A stretch of DNA of 64,000 nucleotides from Asaia bogorensis (GTDB taxonomy: Bacteria > Pseudomonadota > Alphaproteobacteria > Acetobacterales > Acetobacteraceae), in NCBI GenBank assembly GCA_945868845.1, contig CAMBMS010000001.1, positions 124,001 through 188,000 of the forward strand, written 5' to 3'. The notes under the pieces are model-generated. The model worked only from the letters and a program-made list of their open reading frames with translations, was not told the origin of the DNA and made no database searches. The position numbers were made by a program, and so were the translations under genes. Below, piece after piece: positions 1-8,443 of the stretch. Within the stretch, counting starts at the first letter, position 1. The number at the start of each line of letters is the position of its first letter.

Positions 1-483
1 CGCCGACCACCCGAACGGCCCCACCAGCACCCCGGCGATCAGCAGCCCCAGTGCTGCACCGATGCCGAAGATCATCGTGTAAAGCCCCAGTACCCGCGCC
101 CGCGACGCCTCGGGAAACAGCGACGTTACCAAGGCCGGCCCACAGCTCAGCATCAGGCCTGCGCCCACCCCCTGCATCACCCGCGCGAACAGCAGCATTG
201 GGTAGCCTTCGGCCATCCCGCAGAGCACGAACGCCACCGTGCTCCAGACGCAGCCGAACAGGAACACGCGCCGATAGCCCAGCATGTCCGCCACTCGGCC
301 AAAGACGAGCAGCAAGGATGTCTGCGTCAGCACATAGGCGATGACCACCCATTGAATATCCGGCACCGCCAGCGCGAACGCCGCGACGATCTCCGGGAAC
401 CCGACATTGACCGAGGAATCGAGCGGCACCACCAAGGTGCCAAGCCCGACGATGAACACTCGTCTCAGAGCGGTCGCGTTCAT
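1..483 (-). CDS. MFS transporter, DHA2-like, N-terminal part (runs off window)
   Basis: About 161 N-terminal residues are visible; the C-terminus lies beyond the left edge. The sequence has hydrophobic helices and the MFS loop-2/3 signature (GRVADMLGYRR, residues about 62-72), then a helix with RVMQGVGAG and a further one with a GIGAALGLLIAGVL pattern. These are typical of drug:H+ antiporter family carriers with 12 or 14 helices, acting in the inner membrane. The start ATG overlaps the stop of a doubtful short upstream frame (ATGA). Substrate is unknown. It may serve the neighbouring aldolase/kinase/enolase-like cluster, but that is only proximity. Confidence 0.8.
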   Translation of the reverse strand, partial: MNATALRRVFIVGLGTLVVPLDSSVNVGFPEIVAAFALAVPDIQWVVIAYVLTQTSLLLVFGRVADMLGYRRVFLFGCVWSTVAFVLCGMAEGYPMLLFARVMQGVGAGLMLSCGPALVTSLFPEASRARVLGLYTMIFGIGAALGLLIAGVLVGPFGWSA

Positions 484-743
484 CTGTCAAATCCCACGCG
501 GGGGCTTATCGCGAACGGATGTTCGCCCGCTCGCACCGCCATGCGATAATCGGACAAATAGGGCCGGTCTGTCGATATCGTCTCTTTGCCGCGCTCGTCC
601 AACGCTTGCTGTGCGGTCTGCTGGCCGGCGAGATAATATACGATGATATGCTGCTGCATCGGCACCAGGGCATTCACGTCGGGATTGAAGGTGCGGTAGG
701 CGGCGGCCATTTGTTTTGCTCGCACCCCACACGTATCTTTCAT
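480..743 (-). pseudogene. Possible decayed C-terminus of an ABC solute-binding protein
   Basis: A short open frame (starting at MKDTCG) ends in TGA overlapping the MFS start codon. Its middle portion (MAAAYRTFNPDVNALVPMQQ, then a YLAGQQTAQQALD stretch) looks like the last helices of an extracellular sugar-binding protein, but there is no N-terminal domain or signal peptide upstream. I read it as a degraded fragment. It could also be a chance frame; the ATGA overlap is the only hint of translation. Confidence 0.22.
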
Positions 744-800
744 CCTGGCGCGCGAACGCAAGCCGCACAAGGCGGCAATCGCCGCGGCCTAGCCCGCGCA

Positions 801-1370
801 CTGCGCCTGGCGCGAGGCCTGGTTGACCGTCCCGAACCCATAGCCTTGCGTCAGTGGCGCCGCGCCCGATGGCGTTTGAAAAGGAAGATCGCTGGGCATA
901 GATCAGTCGTCCTTCGGCGAATTCATGGTCGCGATGCGCGCGAACCTATCACGCGATCTGTGTTCCCCTATCGGTCGCAGCGCGTGGCTGGATGTGAGAG
1001 CCCCCAGGGGACAAATAGAAACCACATCGGGCTCGTCTTGACCAATCCGCACCATCGCGCCCCCCCCCCGATCTCCATCACTTCCACTTACGCGGGTTGC
1101 CTTTCGCCCATATCGGCCCTCATTCACGCCACGCCCATACAGCAACACCAGGTAAAATCGTCCCTACGGCGGCCGGAAGGATCGGCAAATATCGACCGCA
1201 TGCCCCACCGTGAACCGCATGCTCCAGACGCGTTGCGCCGCAACCAATTATTTCGGCGTGGAACTCCCCGCAACCTCACGGGGCACGGCGGCGAGGAACC
1301 GGTCCAAAAAAGGATGATTGGCCGTCAGAAACATGCCGACGCATGTGCCACACCACTGATTGCCGAACGG
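801..1370. other. Gene-poor stretch, nothing convincing
   Basis: Short frames exist on both strands but none has a recognisable family, a good ribosome-binding site or a neighbour relationship. A 36-codon frame on the minus strand near 790-900 and a 28-codon frame after the aldolase stop were considered and left uncalled. The stretch probably holds decayed DNA plus untranslated sequence. Confidence 0.5.
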
Positions 1371-2138
1371 TTAAGCTTTGAGGGCGGAAATTCCCTGCTT
1401 CAACGCCGCGCGCAACAACCCGACATCGTTATCCACCGCGATGGCGCGGAACCCGCGCGCCAGCCCGTCCTTGCCCGCCGCCGTGTTCCCCGCCAGCCAA
1501 CCCAGCGGCTTGCCCGCCGCCCGCGCCGCCGCCAGGATTTTCGCCACCGCCGCCTGATAGGTCGGATGTTCGAACTGTTCTGTCAGCCCCATGCTGTTGG
1601 ACAGATCGAAATGCCCGATCCAGCCGAGATCGATCCCCGGCGTGGCGAAAATTTCCGCCGCATTCTCCGCCCCCGCGACGGATTCAATCAACGCGATGGT
1701 CAGGATCGCTTCATTCGCCGCCGCCATCTTCGGCACCACCGCCCCCTCGATATAATCGTCATGTGCGAGGCCGAACGCCAGCCCGCGTACCCCCTCGGGC
1801 CGATAGCGGCACCAGGAGACAAACTCCCGCGCCTGCGCCCCGCTTTCCATGAACGGCACCATCACCCCCAGCACGCCGGCATCCAACACGGTGGAGACCA
1901 GATGCCGCTCGCAACGCGGCACCCGCACCAACGGCACAATTCCGGCGGCCTTGGCGTAGCGCACCTGCTGCTTGATGGTGTCGATCCCGACCCCTCCATG
2001 CTCCATGCAGAAAATGACGAATTCCGCCCCCGCCGACGCCAGAATCGGGCACAGGCCGGGGGTGAAGAAATCGAACGCCATAGTGCCGAACACGGTCCCA
2101 CCGGCCAGAAGTTTTTGCCGCACAGGATTCTGGATCAT
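1371..2138 (-). CDS. HpcH/HpaI aldolase/citrate lyase family protein
   Basis: The 255-residue product is a class II (metal-dependent) HpcH/HpaI-type aldolase, a TIM-barrel family that cleaves 4-hydroxy-2-oxo acids to pyruvate or a related 2-oxo acid plus an aldehyde. The motif FCMEHGGVG (near residue 45) matches the DxEH-type substrate site. The VRVP stretch and the LIESVAGAENAAEI stretch (metal-ligand Glu) are also present, and length is normal. The start is ATG at 2138, preceded 5 nt upstream by GGAGG; an in-frame GTG at 2150 lies upstream of that site. It is divergent from the kinase/enolase-like pair across 84 bp, which suggests a shared control region. Confidence 0.88.
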   Translation of the reverse strand: MIQNPVRQKLLAGGTVFGTMAFDFFTPGLCPILASAGAEFVIFCMEHGGVGIDTIKQQVRYAKAAGIVPLVRVPRCERHLVSTVLDAGVLGVMVPFMESGAQAREFVSWCRYRPEGVRGLAFGLAHDDYIEGAVVPKMAAANEAILTIALIESVAGAENAAEIFATPGIDLGWIGHFDLSNSMGLTEQFEHPTYQAAVAKILAAARAAGKPLGWLAGNTAAGKDGLARGFRAIAVDNDVGLLRAALKQGISALKA

Positions 2139-2222
2139 CGTTTCCTCCACATGTCTGTCGCCCTTTCACCAGCACAACGCCACCTTGGCAACCCCGTTGC
2201 CCGCCACAGCTCCGCGCCGTAG

Positions 2223-3245
2223 ATGATCCCCATGCCCGCCGAGACGCCCCCAGCCGAAATCCTCGCCGCCCTCACCCGCATGGGCCTGCCCGCGCCGGCC
2301 AGCACGACAGATGCGGGCGAGCGCCTGACCGGCGGCGTCTCCTCCGATATCTGGCGCATCGATCTCCCCACCGGCCCAGTCTGCGTCAAACGCGCCTTGG
2401 CGAAACTACGGGTTGCCGCCGATTGGCGTGCCCCAATCGAGCGCAACCAGTACGAAGCCGCCTGGATGCGCCGCGCGAACGCAGCGGCCCCGGGTTCGGC
2501 GCCTGCCCTGCTGGGCCAGGATACGGACAGCGGTGCGCTGGCGATGGCATTCCTGCCGCCGGAAAAATACCGCCTGTGGAAAACCGAACTGCGAAACGGC
2601 AACGCCGACCCTATCTTCGCCACCCAGGTCGCGCGAACCCTGGTGCGCATCCACGCCGACACCGCCGCCGACGCCTCCGTCGCGGCGGAATTCCCTACCG
2701 ATAAAATCTTCTACGACATCCGCCTAGAACCCTATCTCATCGCCACCGCCCGCGCGCACCCCGACCTGACGGACGTGCTGCACACCCTCGTCCGGGTCAC
2801 CCAGAGTAACAAGCGCACCCTGGTGCATGGCGATGTCAGCCCGAAAAACATTCTAATCGGTCCCGATGGCCCCGTATTCCTCGATGCCGAATGCGCCTGG
2901 TGGGGCGACCCCGCCTTCGATCTCGCCTTCTGCCTGAATCATTTACTGCTGAAATGCCTCTGGACCCCGTCCGCCCGAAATAAATTCTTCGCCTGCTTCG
3001 ACGTACTGGCCGAAACCTATCTCACCGGCGTCACCTGGGAACCGCGCGACGCATTGCAAACCCGCATCGCGCATCTGCTACCCGGCCTGCTCCTCGCCCG
3101 CGTCGATGGCAAGTCCCCCGCCGAGTACATCACCGAGGAAGCCGATAAAAACCGCGTGCGCCGCACCGCGCGCGCCCTTCTTACCACACCAGTGGCCACA
3201 CTTTCCGAAATTCACGCCGCCTGGTCACAGGAACTGACCGCATGA
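2223..3245 (+). CDS. APH/choline-kinase-family phosphotransferase
   Basis: The 340-residue protein has an aminoglycoside-phosphotransferase/choline-kinase fold. It shows the catalytic loop VHGDVSPKNIL (Asp base and Asn metal ligand, near residue 200) and the following metal-binding LDAEC segment, then the WWGDPAFDLAF helix usual in APH proteins. Such kinases phosphorylate small hydroxyl compounds (sugars, methylthioribose, hydroxy acids, antibiotics). The stop overlaps the start of the enolase-like gene by 4 bp (ATGA), so the two are translationally coupled. Pairing with an enolase paralog and an aldolase points to a catabolic small-molecule kinase rather than antibiotic resistance; this is inferred. 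ATG at 2232 is an alternative start. Confidence 0.82.
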   Translation: MIPMPAETPPAEILAALTRMGLPAPASTTDAGERLTGGVSSDIWRIDLPTGPVCVKRALAKLRVAADWRAPIERNQYEAAWMRRANAAAPGSAPALLGQDTDSGALAMAFLPPEKYRLWKTELRNGNADPIFATQVARTLVRIHADTAADASVAAEFPTDKIFYDIRLEPYLIATARAHPDLTDVLHTLVRVTQSNKRTLVHGDVSPKNILIGPDGPVFLDAECAWWGDPAFDLAFCLNHLLLKCLWTPSARNKFFACFDVLAETYLTGVTWEPRDALQTRIAHLLPGLLLARVDGKSPAEYITEEADKNRVRRTARALLTTPVATLSEIHAAWSQELTA

Positions 3246-4528
3246 CCGACACTACAATCAAGAAAATCATCGGCCGCCGCGTTTGGGACAGCCGTGGCCG
3301 CCCGACGGTGGAGGCCGATGTGCATCTCGCCAATGGCGCCATGGGCCGCGCCATCGCCCCGGCCGGCGCCTCCACCGGCTCGGGCGAGGCGGTGGATTTG
3401 CGCGATCGCGGTAGCGCCTTCGGCGGCTACGATGTTACTCGCGCCGTCGCTAACGTGAACACTGAGATCGCCACCGCTGCACGCGGCATGGACGCCGCCG
3501 ATCAGGTCGCGCTGGATAACAAGCTGATCGCCCTGGACGGCACGCCGAATAAATCGCGCCTCGGTGCCAATGCCGTGCTCGCTGTCTCCATGGCCGCCGC
3601 GCATGCCGCCGCCGCCGCCGCCGGGCAGCCATTGTACCGTTACCTCGGCGGCGATGCCGCAACCCTGATGCCCCTGCCGCAAATCCAGATCTTTGGTGGT
3701 GGCGCGCATGCCGGACGGCGCGTCGATATCCAGGATTTTCTCATCTGCTGCCCGGCGGCGCGCAATTTCGCCGAAGCGTTGGACTGGACCGCCGAGGTCT
3801 ACCGCGCGGCCGGCAGCCTGATGAAGGAAGCCGGCAAACTCGCCGGCGTCGCCGATGAAGGCGGCTGGTGGCCGGCCTTCACCGCCAACGAGGAAGCGCT
3901 CGACATGCTGGTCCGGGCCATCACCCACGCCGGCTTCAAACCACGCGAACAAATCGCCATCGCGCTTGACATCGCCGCCACCGATTTCGGCAAGAACGGC
4001 CGCTACAGGCTCGGCCTGGAAGGCCGTGAATTGTCGTCCGATGACATGATCCGCATGCTGGTCGACTGGATCGACCGCTATCCGATCGTCTCCATCGAGG
4101 ACGCGCTGGCCGAAGACGACCACACCGGCTTCGCCGCCTTCACCCGCGAGGTTGGTAACAAAATCCAGGTCGTCGGCGACGATTACCTAGTCAGCGACGC
4201 CGCCCGCCTGCGCGAAGCTGCAAAAATCGGCGCCGCCAATACTGTGCTTCTGAAACCCAACCAACGCGGCACCTTAACCGAACTTAAAGCCTGTTGGGAC
4301 GCCGCGCGCGAAAACAACTACGCCGCCATCGTCTCCGCCCGCTCCGGAGAGACGGAGGACACCACCATCATCCACCTCGCCGTCGGCTGGAACGTGGGCC
4401 AGTTGAAGGTCGGAAGTTTTACGCGCAGCGAACGCATGGCGAAGTGGAACGAAGCTCTGCGCATCGAGGAAGCCCTTGGTCCCCGCGCCCGCTTCGCCGG
4501 CGGGAAGATGTTCGGACAGTCGCGCTAA
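3242..4528 (+). CDS. Enolase-family paralog with altered active site
   Basis: The 428-residue protein aligns by eye along the whole length of enolase. It keeps the Ser loop (GAST, S44), H156, the general acid E206 (ADEGG), metal ligands D243, E286 and D313, the base K338 (LLKPNQ) and K389. The motif normally ISHRSGETED is VSARSGETED: the active-site His is Ala366, encoded by GCC. In canonical enolases this His helps bind the substrate, so 2-phosphoglycerate may not be the substrate. The 'GSREA' Arg is also Gly48. The abstraction chemistry could persist on another phosphorylated hydroxy acid. Co-translated with an APH-type kinase; probably not the glycolytic eno, which should be elsewhere. Confidence 0.85.
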   Translation: MTDTTIKKIIGRRVWDSRGRPTVEADVHLANGAMGRAIAPAGASTGSGEAVDLRDRGSAFGGYDVTRAVANVNTEIATAARGMDAADQVALDNKLIALDGTPNKSRLGANAVLAVSMAAAHAAAAAAGQPLYRYLGGDAATLMPLPQIQIFGGGAHAGRRVDIQDFLICCPAARNFAEALDWTAEVYRAAGSLMKEAGKLAGVADEGGWWPAFTANEEALDMLVRAITHAGFKPREQIAIALDIAATDFGKNGRYRLGLEGRELSSDDMIRMLVDWIDRYPIVSIEDALAEDDHTGFAAFTREVGNKIQVVGDDYLVSDAARLREAAKIGAANTVLLKPNQRGTLTELKACWDAARENNYAAIVSARSGETEDTTIIHLAVGWNVGQLKVGSFTRSERMAKWNEALRIEEALGPRARFAGGKMFGQSR

Positions 4529-4563
4529 CCCCGCAATCCATCTGGCCGGCAACATCAAAATCG

Positions 4564-4651
4564 CTGTCATTGCGAGGCAGCGAAGCAATCTCCTGCCGGG
4601 GACGTATTACCCAGGAGGATTGCTTCGTTGCTCCGCTTCTCGCAATGACAG
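4564..4651. repeat. Long inverted repeat, copy 1 (TCATTGCGAG...CTCGCAATGA)
   Basis: The arms TGTCATTGCGAGGCAGCGAA and its near complement TTCT-CGCAATGACA enclose a second complementary pair (AAGCAATC / GATTGCTT). The element would fold into one long imperfect hairpin between the convergent enolase-like gene and xseA. A related copy lies at 17221-17310. It resembles the dispersed TCATTGCGAG palindromes of many proteobacterial genomes (REP/MITE-like). It may also act as a bidirectional terminator here. Confidence 0.8.
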
Positions 4652-4691
4652 AGGGGGCGGATCAGTTTCAGCATCGTTATCTCCCGAAAAA

Positions 4692-6143
4692 TTAAAGCGG
4701 CAATGCACCCTGGACATCTGGCTCGCGCTTACCCTCCGTCACCGAGCGCACCTCTCCATCGGCGAAGCGCACGCGGATGATCGCGCCCTTCGGTACCGCC
4801 TCGGCCGAGGTCAAGGGATGCCCTCCCGCGTCAAACACCAGCGCATAGCCACGCTTCAGCACCGCCTCGGGCGAGACGGATTCCAGCCGCGCCGCCACCC
4901 CCTCCAGCCGTGCCCGTGGCTCGCGCAACCCCGCCTGCAACAGAGCCGGGGTCAGCCGCATCAATGTCCGGTTGGCCCGGTTATGCGTCCCCGCCACCGA
5001 TTGCCGCAACGCGCCAGCCAACCGCGTGCCGGCCAGCAGCAACGCGTCGCGGCGCGCGCGCACCAAAGCGGGAAGATCTGGCATCCCACGTTCTGCCCGC
5101 GCCAGCGCCGCCCGCCGCGCCGCCAGCAAGTTGGGCAAGGCCAGCCGCAATCGCTCCCATCGATCATCCAGTCGCTGCCGCGCCGTGCCAACCAGCGCCG
5201 GCAGATCGGGTAACCCCCGCTCCGCGCGGGAAAGCCGCAGCCTCCGCTCCTGCGAAACCCGCCGCACCGCGCCCAGTAGCCGCGCAGAAACCTGCGCCAG
5301 GTCCGCCAGCAGATCGCCCCGCGCCGGAATCGCCATCTCCGCCGCCGCCGTCGGGGTCGGCGCGCGTCGGTCGGAAACGAAATCGATCAGAGTCGTATCC
5401 GTCTCATGCCCCACCGCCGAGATCAGCGGGATCGAACACGCCGCCACCGCGCGCAGCACTCCCTCATCATTAAAGGCCATCAAATCTTCCAGCGAACCCC
5501 CACCGCGCGCCACGATCAGCACATCCGGGCGCGGAATCTCGTCTGTGTCCACCAGCGCATCGAAGCCCCGGATGGCGGCGACGATCTTCTCCGCCGCCCC
5601 CTCCCCCTGCACCGGCACCGGCCACAGCAGCAAGGTGCGCGGGAAACGGCGCAAGAGCGTGGTGCGAATATCCTGGATCACCGCCCCTTGTTCCGAGGTG
5701 ATCACCCCGATTACCGTCGGCAGCCCCGGCAGCGCCCGTTTGCGCGCGGCGTCGAACAGGCCCTCGCCCGCCAGCTTCACCCGCAGCGCCTCGATCCGCG
5801 CCAATAGCGCCCCGGCCCCGGCATATTCCAGCCGGTCCACCATCAACTGGTACGAAGAGCGGTCGCTATAGGCGGAAATCTTGCCGGTGGCGATCACCTC
5901 CACCCCATTCTCCGGCACCATCCCCAGCCGCGGCACCACGGACTTCCACGCCACCGCCGCCAGCTTCCCGCCCTCATCCTTCAGGGAAAAATAGATATGG
6001 CCGGACGGGTAACGCTTCATCTCGGTCACTTCGCCACGCACGCGAATACGCCCGAACTGAGTCTCCAACGTGCTCTTCACCGCCCCGGAAATCTCCGTCA
6101 CGGTGTATTCGGGCGTATTGGTGGCAGCACGGGGTTCGTCCAT
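4692..6143 (-). CDS. xseA: Exodeoxyribonuclease VII large subunit
   Basis: The 483-residue product is the large subunit of exonuclease VII, which with XseB degrades single-stranded DNA to oligonucleotides in repair and recombination. The N-terminal OB-fold domain (about residues 12-110, with GHIYFSLKDE) is followed by the catalytic domain containing VARGGGSLEDL and SAVGHETDTTLIDF, both hallmark motifs. A long Arg/Ala-rich helical region then precedes the C-terminal KRGYALV segment typical of the family. It is divergent from purD. No xseB is visible nearby. Confidence 0.95.
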   Translation of the reverse strand: MDEPRAATNTPEYTVTEISGAVKSTLETQFGRIRVRGEVTEMKRYPSGHIYFSLKDEGGKLAAVAWKSVVPRLGMVPENGVEVIATGKISAYSDRSSYQLMVDRLEYAGAGALLARIEALRVKLAGEGLFDAARKRALPGLPTVIGVITSEQGAVIQDIRTTLLRRFPRTLLLWPVPVQGEGAAEKIVAAIRGFDALVDTDEIPRPDVLIVARGGGSLEDLMAFNDEGVLRAVAACSIPLISAVGHETDTTLIDFVSDRRAPTPTAAAEMAIPARGDLLADLAQVSARLLGAVRRVSQERRLRLSRAERGLPDLPALVGTARQRLDDRWERLRLALPNLLAARRAALARAERGMPDLPALVRARRDALLLAGTRLAGALRQSVAGTHNRANRTLMRLTPALLQAGLREPRARLEGVAARLESVSPEAVLKRGYALVFDAGGHPLTSAEAVPKGAIIRVRFADGEVRSVTEGKREPDVQGALPL

Positions 6144-6198
6144 CCGCGCAGCCTATGCTAGATGGCGCCCCCGCTGAAGATGGGCACTGAAGGAGCAG

Positions 6199-7473
6199 AT
6201 GATGCGGGTTCTGGTAATCGGATCAGGCGGACGCGAACACGCTTTATGCTGGGCCATCGCCGGTAGCCCGATCCTGGACAAACTCTGGTGCGCCCCCGGC
6301 AATCCGGGTACCGCGCAAGTGGCAGAAAATGTCAGCATGGGGGTGCTGGAAATTCCCTCCATCGTCGCCTTCGCCCTGGATAACGCGGTCGATCTGGTCG
6401 TCATCGGTCCGGAAGCGCCTCTGGTTGCCGGCCTCGCCGACGCGCTCGCCAATAAAGGCATCCCCTGCTTCGGCCCCTCCTCCGCCGCCGCCCAGCTGGA
6501 AGGGAGTAAGAGTTTTGCCAAGGACATCGCCGACGCCACCGGTATTCCCACCGCCCGCTGGGAGCGTTTCGAGGACGCCGAAGCCGCGCGCGAATTCATC
6601 CGCCGCCGTGGCACGCCGATCGTGGTCAAGGCCGATGGCCTCGCCGCTGGCAAGGGCGTCGTCGTCGCTTCCACGGAAGCCGAGGCATTGGCCGCCATCA
6701 ACATGATCATGGAGGACAACACCTTCGGCGCCGCCAACACCGCCGTCGTCATCGAGGAATGTCTGACCGGCGAGGAAGTTTCTCTGTTCGCGCTGTGCGA
6801 CGGTAAGCACGCCTTGCTGTTCGGCGCCGCGCAGGACCATAAGCGCGTGGGCGAGGGCGATATCGGCCCCAACACCGGCGGCATGGGCGCCTACTCCCCG
6901 CCCCCCTGCTTCCCGCCGGAGGCGCAGGAAGCCGCGATGGCTAGCATCATCCGGCCGGCCCTAGCGGAAATGGCCCGGCGGGGCACCCCCTTCAAAGGCG
7001 TGCTGTTCGCCGGCCTAATGCTGACGGAAGAAGGCCCGAAGCTGATCGAATTCAACGTCCGCTTCGGCGATCCTGAATGCCAGGCCCTGCTGCTACGCCT
7101 GAAATCCGACCTGCTGCCGGCCCTGCTCGCCGCACATGATGGCGAGCTGCATTTCTTCGATTTGCGCTGGGACGAAACCCTCTCCAGCGTCGCCGTCGTG
7201 ATGGCCGCAGAGGGCTACCCCGGCGAACCGAAACGTGGCGGCGTCATTCGCGCACTGGATGCGGCGGCCGCTTCCCCCAGGGCCCAGGTCTTCCATTCCG
7301 GCACAAGCCAGGACGCGGACGGTACTATCCGCGCCGATGGCGGGCGCGTGCTGACGCTGTGCGCAACAGGGGAAACCATCTGCGCCGCGCGCGAGGCGGC
7401 CTACGCGGCGGTGGACAGGATCGACTGGCCCGACGGTTTCTGCCGCCGTGACATCGGCTGGCGCGCGCTCTGA
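6199..7473 (+). CDS. purD: Phosphoribosylamine-glycine ligase
   Basis: The 424-residue GARS joins glycine to 5-phosphoribosylamine with ATP, the second step of purine synthesis in the cytosol. It has the N-terminal GSGGREHAL motif, the ATP-grasp region, PNTGGMGAYSP and the C-terminal RFGDPECQ metal/ATP motif. Two adjacent ATG codons (6199 and 6202) are available. AGGAG ends 3 nt before the first and 6 nt before the second, so 6202 may be the used start. A single-domain bacterial PurD of normal length. Confidence 0.96.
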   Translation: MMRVLVIGSGGREHALCWAIAGSPILDKLWCAPGNPGTAQVAENVSMGVLEIPSIVAFALDNAVDLVVIGPEAPLVAGLADALANKGIPCFGPSSAAAQLEGSKSFAKDIADATGIPTARWERFEDAEAAREFIRRRGTPIVVKADGLAAGKGVVVASTEAEALAAINMIMEDNTFGAANTAVVIEECLTGEEVSLFALCDGKHALLFGAAQDHKRVGEGDIGPNTGGMGAYSPPPCFPPEAQEAAMASIIRPALAEMARRGTPFKGVLFAGLMLTEEGPKLIEFNVRFGDPECQALLLRLKSDLLPALLAAHDGELHFFDLRWDETLSSVAVVMAAEGYPGEPKRGGVIRALDAAAASPRAQVFHSGTSQDADGTIRADGGRVLTLCATGETICAAREAAYAAVDRIDWPDGFCRRDIGWRAL

Positions 7474-7514
7474 TCCACTACTAGCATCCACGCATCATCC
7501 AGGGGGAATACACC

Positions 7515-8393
7515 ATGGCCACCACCACCTTCAACGTGGGAAACATCACCATCCACCGCATCGTGGAGCAGGAAGGCGGCTTCTTCGATCCGCTCACCTT
7601 CTTCCCCTCGCTCACGCCGGAACTGCTGGCGGAAAACAAGCGATGGATGACCGAGGGCGGCTACCTGGACAAGGATGGCAATATTGTCCTCTGCATCCAG
7701 GCCTATCTAGTGCAGACGCCGCACCACAACATCCTGGTCGATAGCTGCGTGGGCAACGACAAGCCGCGCGCCTCCCGCCCGTTTTGGGACAAGCTGAAAC
7801 TCGATACATTCCAGAAGAACCTCGCCGCCACCGGCGTCACCATGGACAAGATCGACTATGTGATGTGCACGCACCTGCACGTCGATCATGTCGGCTGGAA
7901 CACGCGGCTGGAAAACGGCCAATGGGTGCCCAGCTTCGCCAACGCCAAATATTTATTCGCCGAGGATGAGCTGGCATACTGGGTCGAGCAAGAAAAAAAA
8001 GACCCCGCCAATCACGGCCCCATCACCGACTCTGTCCTGCCCATCATCGCTGCCAAGAAGGAACAGGTGGTCAAAAGCGATTTCGAACTGAACGACATCG
8101 TGAAACTGATCCCGACGCCGGGCCACACGATCGATCATTACTCCGTGCAGGTCGGCAAGCCCGGCGCGGACGCGGTGATCACCGGGGACATGATCCACTC
8201 CCCCTTACAGGCAAAATACCCTGACCTCGGCATGCGCGCGGACTATAACTCCCCGCAGGCCGGCAAATCACGAAGAGAATTGTTCTCCTGCCTATGCGAA
8301 ACCTCCACGCTGGTTTGCACCGCGCATTTCCCTTCGCCCTCCTCGGGGCACATGAAGCGGGATGGCAATGCGTTCCGGTTCGAGCAGGTTTAG
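7515..8393 (+). CDS. MBL-fold metallo-hydrolase
   Basis: The 292-residue protein belongs to the metallo-beta-lactamase superfamily. It shows the di-metal motif THLHVDHVGW (HxHxDH, near residue 118), a second-metal His in PTPGHTIDHYS, the bridging Asp in ITGDMIHSP and a late His in CTAHFPSPSSGH. No signal peptide is seen, so it is likely cytosolic. AGGGGGAA precedes the ATG. Many such proteins hydrolyse lactones, thioesters or organophosphate-type esters; the substrate cannot be set from sequence. Confidence 0.87.
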   Translation: MATTTFNVGNITIHRIVEQEGGFFDPLTFFPSLTPELLAENKRWMTEGGYLDKDGNIVLCIQAYLVQTPHHNILVDSCVGNDKPRASRPFWDKLKLDTFQKNLAATGVTMDKIDYVMCTHLHVDHVGWNTRLENGQWVPSFANAKYLFAEDELAYWVEQEKKDPANHGPITDSVLPIIAAKKEQVVKSDFELNDIVKLIPTPGHTIDHYSVQVGKPGADAVITGDMIHSPLQAKYPDLGMRADYNSPQAGKSRRELFSCLCETSTLVCTAHFPSPSSGHMKRDGNAFRFEQV

Positions 8394-8410
8394 CTTATTG
8401 AAGTAAACTC

Positions 8411-8440
8411 GTAATGACCGGCGATTGCGCCGGTCATTAC
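8411..8440. terminator. Perfect 13-bp inverted repeat between convergent genes
   Basis: GTAATGACCGGCG, loop ATTG, CGCCGGTCATTAC forms a perfect stem just after the MBL gene and before the 3' end of the oppositely oriented Old Yellow Enzyme gene. No strong U-tract follows on either strand. A shared transcription end is the simplest reading; a protein operator is possible but less likely at this position. Confidence 0.6.
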
Positions 8441-8443
8441 GTT

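Noticed and set aside
519-2222. 567-codon plus-strand frame covering the aldolase gene
   Set aside because: It is antisense to the well-recognised aldolase, is rich in Arg/His/Pro as expected from GC-driven shadows, and has no domain.
3212-4123. 303-codon frame antisense to the enolase paralog
   Set aside because: A classic reverse-strand shadow of a high-GC gene; the enolase frame has conserved motifs.
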